12,588 bases of DNA from CAYVKY01 sp964452115. GTDB taxonomy: Bacteria; Bacteroidota; Ignavibacteria; Tepidaquicellales; Tepidaquicellaceae. Shown piece by piece: positions 7,809-12,588 of the stretch. The notes beneath the pieces are model-generated. The model did no database searches. It was not told the DNA's origin and worked only from the letters and a program-made list of their open reading frames with translations. Made by a program: the position numbers and the translations under genes. The DNA lies in contig CAYVKY010000063.1 in the NCBI GenBank assembly GCA_964452115.1, positions 1-12,588 of the forward strand, given 5' to 3'. Position 1 is the stretch's first letter. Every line of letters starts with the position of its first letter.

Positions 7809-8153
7809 TCAAAGCACATTTCTTTCGACTGTAGAAATAATTTCTCTGCAATTTTTAATTGCAGCATCATATTCGAGAACAAGCATAAGATAGATAAGCA
7901 GGGAGGATATCTGATTTTCGAAAGGTGACAGGATGATCTTATAGTTTATCCACTTTCCGTCTTTTTCCCTTTTAATTAAACCTTCTTCAGATAATATACT
8001 CAAATGAATTAAAACAGTGGAAGGTGCAAGCTTCAGCACTTCAGCCATCTCACAAACGCATAATGGTTTTATCTGAAGCATTATTATAATTCTATGCCGG
8101 CTTTTGTCAGACAGTGCTCTAAAAATATTTTCCGGAATATCTAAGTTCATCAT
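7809..8153 (-). CDS. arsR: ArsR-family As(III)-responsive repressor
   Basis: This 114-aa winged-helix regulator would repress the operon until As(III) or Sb(III) binds. The inducer site is LCVCEMAEVL, with Cys32-Val-Cys34 at the same spacing and position as in E. coli ArsR. The recognition helix follows (KLAPSTVLIHLSILSEEGLI), then the wing (KREKDGKWINYKI). A third cysteine, near the C-terminus (Cys104, NCREII), could complete the thiolate site, but its position is not that of the E. coli third Cys. Two consecutive ATGs (8153 and 8150) are possible starts. There is no Shine-Dalgarno sequence. A 20-bp palindrome overlaps the start codon, which indicates autoregulation. It is the first gene of the arsenic block, about 85 nt before the broken thioredoxin. 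Confidence 0.94.
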   Translation of the reverse strand: MMNLDIPENIFRALSDKSRHRIIIMLQIKPLCVCEMAEVLKLAPSTVLIHLSILSEEGLIKREKDGKWINYKIILSPFENQISSLLIYLMLVLEYDAAIKNCREIISTVERNVL

Positions 8154-8171
8154 TTCGTTATTTAACGAAAT
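8152..8171. promoter_or_regulatory. Candidate ArsR operator overlapping the arsR start codon
   Basis: ATTTCGTTA (8152-8160) and TAACGAAAT (8163-8171) are perfect inverted 9-base arms separated by TT. The palindrome runs from the -10 region into the first ATG of arsR, the expected place for an autorepressor site. The size and dyad fit ArsR-family operators. Binding is inferred. Confidence 0.7.
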
Positions 8172-8197
8172 ATAAAAATACAGGATTTAATTTTCAA
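8169..8197 (-). promoter_or_regulatory. Candidate promoter of arsR and the arsenic block
   Basis: On the minus strand TTGAAA (8197-8192) and TATATT (8174-8169) are spaced by 17 bases, a good sigma-70-type pair. The -10 also reads TATATTTC, one base from the Bacteroidota -7 consensus TAnnTTTG. Transcription would begin inside the operator palindrome, leaving a leader of only about ten bases or fewer before the ATG. This may explain the missing Shine-Dalgarno sequence. Confidence 0.55.
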
Positions 8198-8220
8198 GTT
8201 AAAATTATTCCCGTTAATAT

Positions 8221-8252
8221 ATAAAAAAAGTGCCGCAAACTCTGCGGCACTT
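8221..8252 (-). terminator. Intrinsic terminator of the ferredoxin-like gene
   Basis: Perfect 10-base arms AAGTGCCGCA (8228-8237) and TGCGGCACTT (8243-8252) enclose a five-base loop. On the minus strand the hairpin is followed by a run of seven Ts (8229-8223). It begins 29 nt after the stop of the ferredoxin-like gene. It isolates that gene from the arsR promoter downstream. Confidence 0.9.
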
Positions 8253-8281
8253 ATGTAAATTCAGATTAATAGTAATTTCTG

Positions 8282-9121
8282 TCAGTTGTCATAAATTTCG
8301 CCTGTCACGCTGACAACTTTCACTTCAACGGGAATTTCCCTCGTTGCATTCTGCATTGCCTGCTGCACAAGTCTGACAAGTCCTCCGCAGCAAGGAACTT
8401 CCATAATCATAATCGTAAGCGAATTGATTTTCGCTTCGTCAATAAGCGCAGTCAGCTTCTCAACATATATATTCAGGTTTGAATCAAGTTTCGGGCAGGC
8501 AATTGCAAGTGTTTTTCCCTGCAAAAATCTGCTGTGAAATCCCCCGATGGCAAACGCTGTGCAATCCGCCGCGAGCAGGAGGTCAGAACCTTTAAAGTGC
8601 GCTGCTCCCGGATTAATAAGATGCATCTGCACAGGCCAGTGAGTAAGCGCCGACGCCTCATACGGCACCTGCGTGCTACCCGGCATTTTCACAGGTGTAA
8701 AAACTCTTTCCGCCGAACCGGGGCATCCGCCGCCGTGCTGATGCTGCGGCTGCGATGATTTTAATTTCGATAAATCCACTTTAATTCCGTGTTCATTTAA
8801 ATATGTAATTGCTTCTCCCAGATATCCGGTTTCATTATGGTCTTTCAGATGTTTCATATGTGCAATAATTACATTTTCTCCCGCCGCAGAAACTCTGTCC
8901 ATAACCGCATATTCATTGTAAGGTTCGGCTTCCCTTTCCTCAAGTGTTATTGCGCCTTCGGGACAGTCGCCGATACACGCGCCGAGCCCGTCGCAAAAGA
9001 GTTCACTCACCAGACGCGCTTTGCCGTCTATCATTTGCAGTGCACCTTCGTGGCATCCGGTTATGCAGTTGCCGCATCCGTTGCATTTCTCTTCATCAAT
9101 ATTTATAATTGTTCTTTTCAT
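8282..9121 (-). CDS. Ferredoxin-like 4Fe-4S protein with Cys-rich C-terminal domain
   Basis: This is a 279-aa soluble protein. The N-terminus has a canonical 4Fe-4S motif (Cys13, 16, 19, 23: CNGCGNCITGC). A second motif, CDGLGACIGDCP, has Cys43, Cys49 and Cys53 but Leu46 where the second ligand should be, so it may hold a 3Fe-4S cluster or use a ligand from elsewhere. The C-terminal region (about 130-279) has its own conserved-looking cysteines: HGGGCPGS (Cys133), AADCTAF (Cys187), ACPKLD (Cys209) and EVPCCGGL (Cys244-Cys245). I recognise this architecture from proteins in strict anaerobes, where it is annotated only as a ferredoxin or 4Fe-4S binding protein; its reaction is unknown to me. 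It has no signal peptide and acts in the cytosol. It stands alone between a terminator and a divergent promoter region with FNR-like boxes. Confidence 0.88.
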   Translation of the reverse strand: MKRTIINIDEEKCNGCGNCITGCHEGALQMIDGKARLVSELFCDGLGACIGDCPEGAITLEEREAEPYNEYAVMDRVSAAGENVIIAHMKHLKDHNETGYLGEAITYLNEHGIKVDLSKLKSSQPQHQHGGGCPGSAERVFTPVKMPGSTQVPYEASALTHWPVQMHLINPGAAHFKGSDLLLAADCTAFAIGGFHSRFLQGKTLAIACPKLDSNLNIYVEKLTALIDEAKINSLTIMIMEVPCCGGLVRLVQQAMQNATREIPVEVKVVSVTGEIYDN

Positions 9122-9193
9122 AAATTAAATTTTTTACTATATTAATATTAAAATAATTGTTGTTAAATACATTAATTTTATTACCGTATAAAT

Positions 9194-9207
9194 TTGATAA
9201 CAATTAA
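9194..9207. promoter_or_regulatory. FNR/CRP-type box, upstream copy for the ferredoxin-like gene
   Basis: TTGAT-AACA-ATTAA matches the FNR palindrome TTGAT-N4-ATCAA at nine of ten positions. A weak -10 candidate for the ferredoxin-like gene (TATAGT, minus strand, 9141-9136) would place the box near -71, a known class I activator distance. In AT-rich DNA a chance match is possible. Confidence 0.35.
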
Positions 9208-9241
9208 CTGATTTTATTTGTACATATTTTTTTAATTTTTA

Positions 9242-9255
9242 TTGACATATATCAA
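9242..9255. promoter_or_regulatory. FNR/CRP-type box next to the hydrolase start
   Basis: TTGAC-ATAT-ATCAA matches TTGAT-N4-ATCAA at nine of ten positions. It ends two bases before the chosen TTG start of the alpha/beta hydrolase. Together with the box centred 48 bp to the left, it suggests oxygen- or NO-responsive control of this divergent region. If the hydrolase starts at the TTG, a regulator bound here would more likely block than activate it. Confidence 0.4.
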
Positions 9256-9257
9256 GA

Positions 9258-9885
9258 TTGAATTACCTTACACTGAAAAACGGAAAAAGGATAGCATATA
9301 AATTTATAAACCATACTCACAAAGATTTACCTCTGCTGGTTTTTCTTCACGAAGGTCTCGGCAGCACAAAAATATGGAAATCATTTCCGCAGGAACTCTC
9401 AGATGCAACGGGACTCCCGGCNNNNNNNNNNNNNNNNNNNNNNNNNNNNNNNNNNNNNNNNNNNNNNNNNNNNNNNNNNNNNNNNNNNNNNNNNNNNNNN
9501 NNNNNNNNNNNNNNNNNNNNNGGGATTGAACGAATTAAAAGAGAAATTTGAAACCACTGACCTGAAAGAAAAACTCAGACGTCTGCATAAAGACAAAACA
9601 GAAAAACTTTTTTACAACTGGCTCGGTGTGTGGCTCAGCGGCAGGCTTAAAGATTGGAATATTATATCTTTAATCAAAAATATAAAAACACCTGTGTTTA
9701 TTATTCAGGGAGAATGCGACGAGTTTGGAACTAATAAGCAGGTATTTGATATTATAAATAATGTAAGCACAATTAAAGAATATAAAATATTGAAAAATAC
9801 CGGACACATTCCTCACTTGTCAAATAAAAACGAAGTTGTAAAATTATCCAAACAATTTATCGGTAAATTTTTTAAATTAAATTAA
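9258..9885 (+). CDS. Alpha/beta hydrolase, interrupted by the assembly gap
   Basis: The 5' part (9258-9421) reads NYLTLKNGKRIAYKF, then LPLLVFLHEGLGSTKIW, the oxyanion-hole HxGxGS region of alpha/beta hydrolases. The 3' part (9523-9885) has TPVFIIQGECDEFG, with the catalytic acid, and KNTGHIPHLSN, with the catalytic histidine. The nucleophile elbow (GxSxG) should lie in the gap and cannot be seen. Family members are about 260 aa and the visible parts total about 175, so about 85 residues are probably missing. The start is uncertain: the only candidate after an in-frame stop at 9243 is TTG 9258, with no Shine-Dalgarno sequence. Substrate unknown. The baeRF3 gene follows after 56 nt. Confidence 0.78.
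9422..9521. other. Scaffold gap of 100 N
   Basis: Exactly 100 N is the conventional placeholder for a gap of unknown size. The hydrolase frame differs by one across it. If the gene is intact, the true gap is a multiple of three and so is not 100. Confidence 0.97.
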
Positions 9886-9931
9886 TTTTATCGGAAAAAC
9901 TCTACGATTTACTATTCATTAATTTAAAAAC

Positions 9932-9936
9932 GGAGG
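9932..9936 (+). promoter_or_regulatory. Strong Shine-Dalgarno sequence of the baeRF3 gene
   Basis: GGAGG lies five bases before the ATG at 9942. It is the clearest ribosome-binding site in the window, where most starts have none, and it fixes the start of this gene. Confidence 0.85.
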
Positions 9937-9941
9937 TCTGA

Positions 9942-11030
9942 ATGATTTTCAGAAACGAACTCAAGCACCTGCAGTCAATCAACGGATACCCCTGCGTTTC
10001 CATTCTTATGCCTACACACAGGACTTTCCCCGAAAGAGAACAGGATCCGATAAGAATGAAAAATCTTGTAAATGAAGTAAAGAAACGACTGCTGAAAGAA
10101 TTTTCGGAAGAAGAAATCAAACCTATCATAAACAATATTAATTCAATTGTTGCTTCGATAGATTTCAACCGCACAATAAGAGGACTTGCAATCTTTGCAA
10201 ACTCCACTAAATCTTTTAAATTTCTTCTGCCATTTCCTGTAAAAGAACGATTTCTGATTGACCATAACTTTGCTACAAGAGACATCGTGTTCGGGATGAA
10301 CCGAAGCGAGCCTTATTGGGTACTTGTATTGAATGAAAAATCCGCACAGATTTATTCTGGAGTGCGGGATAATGTTATGGAATATTACGGAAACCATTTT
10401 CCGGTAGCAAATAAATATTACGAAATAAAAAATAATGACAGCAAAGAAGTTTCAAAAAACGACAGAATGGTAGATAACGCTGAACGCGTGAAAAATTTCA
10501 TACGCGAAGTTGATGCAAATCTGAAAGTGCTGAATACCGACGGCTATGAAGTGGTTGTAACCGGCACAGACCGCGTTATCTCAGCCTTTAAGGAAGTCAC
10601 TTCACAGAAAGAAAATATTGCCTCATATATTAAGGGAAATTATTCCGAATATTCGACTGCTGAACTTTCGAAAATTATATGGCCTGAAGTCAGAAAAGCC
10701 CGGTCTCAAAAGCGGGAAGCACTGATTAAAGAACTCGATGAAGCAGTCGGAATGAAAAAGCTCGCAACAGGAATTGATGAAATCTGGTCTCAGGTTAATG
10801 CTGGCAGAGGCAGAAAACTGCTTGTGGAACTCAATTACCAGTATCCCGCAAGAATCTCCGACGACAAAATGAAATTAATTCCCACAGAACCCGCTCCCGG
10901 CGCCGAAATCCTCGATGATGCAGTTGATGAAATTGTTGAAAGAGTGATTGACACCAGCGGCTCGGTTATATTCGTTGACAACGGCAAGCTTGAAAAATTC
11001 GGAAAGATTGCCTTACTCCTTAGATACTAA
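9942..11030 (+). CDS. baeRF3-family protein (bacterial eRF1/Pelota-like fold)
   Basis: This 362-aa cytosolic protein matches the bacterial archaeo-eukaryotic release factor family (baeRF3 type) over its length. It opens with LQSINGYPCVSILMPTHRTFPE. A middle domain resembles the RNase H-like domain of eRF1/Pelota (around YWVLVLNEKSAQIYSG). The acidic C-terminal L7Ae-like domain ends in SGSVIFVDNGKL...IALLLRY. No GGQ motif is visible, so peptide release activity cannot be claimed. The family is thought to act on ribosomes, in rescue or hibernation-like roles, but this is mostly predicted from fold and context. The strong Shine-Dalgarno sequence suggests high expression. It may be co-transcribed with the hydrolase 56 nt upstream, and a terminator follows it. 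Confidence 0.85.
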   Translation: MIFRNELKHLQSINGYPCVSILMPTHRTFPEREQDPIRMKNLVNEVKKRLLKEFSEEEIKPIINNINSIVASIDFNRTIRGLAIFANSTKSFKFLLPFPVKERFLIDHNFATRDIVFGMNRSEPYWVLVLNEKSAQIYSGVRDNVMEYYGNHFPVANKYYEIKNNDSKEVSKNDRMVDNAERVKNFIREVDANLKVLNTDGYEVVVTGTDRVISAFKEVTSQKENIASYIKGNYSEYSTAELSKIIWPEVRKARSQKREALIKELDEAVGMKKLATGIDEIWSQVNAGRGRKLLVELNYQYPARISDDKMKLIPTEPAPGAEILDDAVDEIVERVIDTSGSVIFVDNGKLEKFGKIALLLRY

Positions 11031-11060
11031 AAATTTCCTGAAACAAATAATAAAAAAGAA

Positions 11061-11093
11061 GGGGACACATTATTTAATGTGCCCTCTTTTTTT
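11061..11093 (+). terminator. Intrinsic terminator of the baeRF3 gene
   Basis: GGGGACACAT (11061-11070) folds on ATGTGCCCT (11077-11085) with one bulged A and a terminal G-T wobble. The loop is six bases. A run of seven Ts follows (11087-11093). It begins 30 nt after the stop codon. Confidence 0.85.
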
Positions 11094-11201
11094 ATTCACA
11101 TGTTTGAAGGGAAAGAGCTTAACACTGACCTGTATTGAAATGAAGTTGTACGATATGAGACTGCGCAAAAACGTCAATTTTTTTCATATATACATCAATT
11201 G

Positions 11202-11287
11202 CATTCCCAAGCTGGAGCTTGGGAATGAGGATAAATATTTATAATATCAGTTACATACCCTCCTTCCCAAGCTCCAGCTTGGGAAGG
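11202..11287. repeat. Pair of inverted REP-like palindromes (BIME-like)
   Basis: The first palindrome has 12-base arms (11202-11213 and 11216-11227) around GG; the second has 12-base arms (11262-11273 and 11276-11287) around CC. The shared arm core is TTCCCAAGCT. Because the centres are GG and CC, the second copy is the reverse complement of the first, so the two face each other across 34 AT-rich bases. The arms differ at one position, A-T in copy one and C-G in copy two, with both sides of the stem changed. The same core is a widespread interspersed repeat in many bacterial phyla, as I recall it. No RAYT transposase is in the window. The flanking 11094-11201 holds no gene that I recognise. 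Confidence 0.85.
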
Positions 11288-11332
11288 TTATAAATTCATG
11301 AATTATTTTATGTCAAAGTGACATTAATTGCT

Positions 11333-11680
11333 TTAATATTTTAGCAGCGCCCGAATTTTCCCCATTGTTTCCTTTATTGTCGAATCTAAAACTTTAAAAA
11401 TATATTCGGCATTTCTTGAAGTCCAATCAAAACTTTTAATTTGGTCAGACAAAATAACACCATTCACAAATTTATTATCAGGGATATTAACTTCAAATGA
11501 ATATCCTTTAATTTTACTTGTTATTGGACAAAATAATGCAAGGCCTGTCTTTTCATTATATAATTTCGGCGACAATGTAAGTGCAGGTCTTCTGCCTGAC
11601 TGTTTATGCCCAAACACCGGATTAAAATTTAGCCATACAATATCACCGGTATCAGGAATATATTTTTTACTTTTTACCAT
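11333..11680 (-). CDS. mazF: MazF/PemK-family toxin, mRNA interferase
   Basis: This 115-aa protein has the MazF fold signature. It opens with a beta-strand GDIVWLNFNPVFG, followed by the SGRRPAL motif (Arg30-Arg31-Pro32) that carries the conserved catalytic arginine. It then has the ALFCPITSKIKGYSFEV strand-loop (Thr54) and GVILSDQIKSFDW. Family members cut single-stranded mRNA at short specific sequences and so stop translation when not bound by antitoxin. It starts inside the end of the antitoxin gene, with a seven-base overlap (GGTATGGTAA), which couples the two. GGAAGG lies nine bases before its ATG. The target sequence cannot be predicted from here. A small hairpin (11310-11324) just past its stop may help end the transcript. 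Confidence 0.92.
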   Translation of the reverse strand: MVKSKKYIPDTGDIVWLNFNPVFGHKQSGRRPALTLSPKLYNEKTGLALFCPITSKIKGYSFEVNIPDNKFVNGVILSDQIKSFDWTSRNAEYIFKVLDSTIKETMGKIRALLKY

Positions 11681-11916
11681 ACCTCATTACCTTCCGGTTT
11701 TCCAAATGTCTGCTCTTTGTGAATATTATTTTTATTAATATGTGAAACTAATTCATCCAGAGAATATTCTTTGTCTTTGAACCCTTCGATAATGATTTTA
11801 TTATCCTGCATATATAAACTAATACATTCATCTTCAACCATATTGGTCTGTTTTATAAAAGCATTCGGAATTCTGACTGCAAGACTGTTGCCCCATTTTT
11901 TTAATTTTGTTTTCAT
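11674..11916 (-). CDS. mazE: MazE-family antitoxin (AbrB/SpoVT swapped-hairpin DNA-binding domain)
   Basis: This 80-aa antitoxin would neutralise the toxin encoded just downstream and repress the operon. Residues 1-45 are the AbrB-like DNA-binding half: MKTKLKKWGNSLAVRIPNAF, then VEDECISLYMQDNKIIIEG. The C-terminal half (about 46-80: YSLDELVSHINKNN, ending in a polar tail) would wrap the toxin. The frame stays open upstream to 11949, but MKTKLKKWGNS is the usual family start, so I chose 11916. A 10-bp palindrome lies 11 bases upstream. Confidence 0.92.
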   Translation of the reverse strand: MKTKLKKWGNSLAVRIPNAFIKQTNMVEDECISLYMQDNKIIIEGFKDKEYSLDELVSHINKNNIHKEQTFGKPEGNEVW

Positions 11917-11927
11917 AATAGATACTA

Positions 11928-11937
11928 TGTATATACA
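11928..11937. promoter_or_regulatory. Candidate MazE/MazEF operator
   Basis: TGTATATACA is a perfect palindrome centred about 17 bases before the mazE start codon. It is flanked by GATAC on both sides (11921-11925 and 11942-11946). A site here would overlap the promoter and suit the usual autorepression by the toxin-antitoxin complex. The sequence is AT-rich and short, so the call is tentative. Confidence 0.4.
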
Positions 11938-12013
11938 ATAAAGATACATTATATTTTTATAAATTCCAAGTGTAAATTATTAAAATGCTTTTGAGATTGT
12001 GCATAATAGCTGC

Positions 12014-12041
12014 GTAGAGACAAAGCATGCTTTGTCTCTAC
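12014..12041. repeat. 28-bp perfect palindrome, REP-like element
   Basis: GTAGAGACAAAGCA (12014-12027) is followed directly by its exact reverse complement (12028-12041), with no loop base. Eight As follow on the plus strand. Palindromes with the same GTAGAGAC/GTCTCTAC ends and different inner stems are common interspersed repeats in Bacteroidota and cyanobacteria, as I recall them. The T-run lies on the wrong side for a terminator of either strand. It sits between the divergent mazE and GH20 genes. The rest of 11950-12175 shows no gene. Confidence 0.8.
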
Positions 12042-12175
12042 AAAAAAAACGCTTCTCATACTCGACCGATAACTTCGCCGGCGCATTAATACTCAGTCTG
12101 CGTCATATTGATTTTTTGACTTTAGTTCATAATAAAAAATAAATAAATTATTGTTTCAATAAGTCATAACGCATT

Positions 12176-12588
12176 ATGATAAATAAAATAAGATTTATCT
12201 TTCTGATTCTGCTGCTGACTGCAGCAACATCAATCAATGCTCAGAATACCGGAATCATTCCAAAACCGGTCAGCACCGAATTACACGAGGGAACATTTAC
12301 TATAGACAATCAAACCATAATTCATATTAATACTGATGTTCAGTATTCGAATGCAATATTCCTGCGGGATATGATAAATGCGAAATACGGATTTGAACCC
12401 GGAATTATTAAGGGCAGTATTCCACAAGATAAAAAAATAATTTTTATTAATACAATTAAAAGTCCTAGTATTGAAGATGAGGGCTACTATTTATCAATTG
12501 AAGTTAATAAAATTTCAATAAATGCAAGGACAGAGGAAGGCGTTTTTTACGGCTTGCAGTCTCTTTTTCAACTGATGAATGAAAATAC
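12176..12588 (+). CDS. Secreted GH20 beta-N-acetylhexosaminidase, N-terminal part only
   Basis: The frame opens at ATG 12176 and runs off the window, so 137 codons are visible. Residues 1-22 form a signal peptide (hydrophobic FIFLILLLTAA) with a likely cut after SINA, leaving Gln at the new N-terminus. The next part is the GH20b domain that precedes the catalytic barrel: NTGIIPKPVSTELHEGTFTI near the start, FLRDMINAKYGF, DEGYYLSIEVNKISINA, then EEGVFYGLQSLFQLM. GH20 enzymes remove terminal GlcNAc or GalNAc from chitin-derived or glycan chains. The catalytic Asp-Glu pair lies beyond the edge. No Shine-Dalgarno sequence precedes the start. A type IX sorting domain may lie at the unseen C-terminus. 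Confidence 0.88.
   Translation, partial: MINKIRFIFLILLLTAATSINAQNTGIIPKPVSTELHEGTFTIDNQTIIHINTDVQYSNAIFLRDMINAKYGFEPGIIKGSIPQDKKIIFINTIKSPSIEDEGYYLSIEVNKISINARTEEGVFYGLQSLFQLMNEN

Noticed and set aside
8837..9145. 102-codon open frame on the plus strand
   Set aside because: It is the mirror of the ferredoxin-like gene, whose cysteine motifs are clear on the minus strand.
9902..10285. 127-codon open frame on the minus strand
   Set aside because: It lies opposite the baeRF3 gene, which has a strong Shine-Dalgarno sequence and matches its family over the whole length.
11202..11287. The two palindromes as a CRISPR array
   Set aside because: There are only two units, they are inverted and not direct, and no cas gene is present.
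12014..12049. 28-bp palindrome plus A-run as an intrinsic terminator
   Set aside because: A terminator needs Ts after the hairpin. Here the plus strand has As after it, and on the minus strand the Ts come before it.

Overview
The window is AT-rich, double-stranded bacterial DNA, probably from the Ignavibacteriota/Bacteroidota side of the FCB group. The main evidence is the C-terminal domain of the first gene. It carries a type IX secretion sorting signal of the form 'SLSQNYPNPFNP...GVYFYR...LIK', which is very common in Ignavibacteria-like genomes. Most genes also lack a Shine-Dalgarno sequence. A run of exactly 100 N shows that this is a scaffold from a draft or metagenomic assembly.

Layout: a tRNA-Leu(GAG) is cut by the left edge (minus strand). 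An AT-rich spacer follows, then a secreted seven-blade propeller protein with a type IX sorting domain (plus strand). A strong hairpin separates it from a ten-gene minus-strand block read from about 8153 down to 1704: arsR, a broken small thioredoxin, an ArsP/YraQ-type permease, an Acr3 arsenite exporter, an intact small thioredoxin, a thioredoxin-fold lipoprotein, a CcdA-like membrane thiol carrier, an arsenate reductase, radC and a CbpA-like J-protein. A terminator then separates arsR from a Cys-rich ferredoxin-like protein (minus strand). Divergent from that are an alpha/beta hydrolase interrupted by the assembly gap and a baeRF3-family protein (eRF1/Pelota-like fold), both on the plus strand. 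The right end holds a pair of inverted REP-like palindromes, a mazEF-type toxin-antitoxin pair (minus strand), a 28-bp perfect palindrome, and the start of a secreted GH20 beta-N-acetylhexosaminidase (plus strand).

The most coherent system is the arsenic block. ArsC would reduce arsenate with thiol electrons. Acr3 would export arsenite, and the ArsP-like permease might export an organoarsenical or another thiophilic ion. ArsR carries the Cys-Val-Cys metalloid site and has a 20-bp palindrome at its own start codon. A cytosolic thioredoxin, a CcdA-like membrane carrier and a periplasmic thioredoxin lipoprotein lie between the exporter and the reductase, spaced as one operon. They could form a thiol relay across the inner membrane dedicated to metalloid handling. 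That coupling is inferred from gene order; the individual families are well known.

The least expected details are four. A second small thioredoxin gene is collinear with its intact paralogue but has lost its start and gained an in-frame TGA. The ferredoxin-like protein has a non-canonical second cluster motif. FNR-like boxes lie in the divergent promoter region. The REP-like elements include stem changes that are compensated on both sides.
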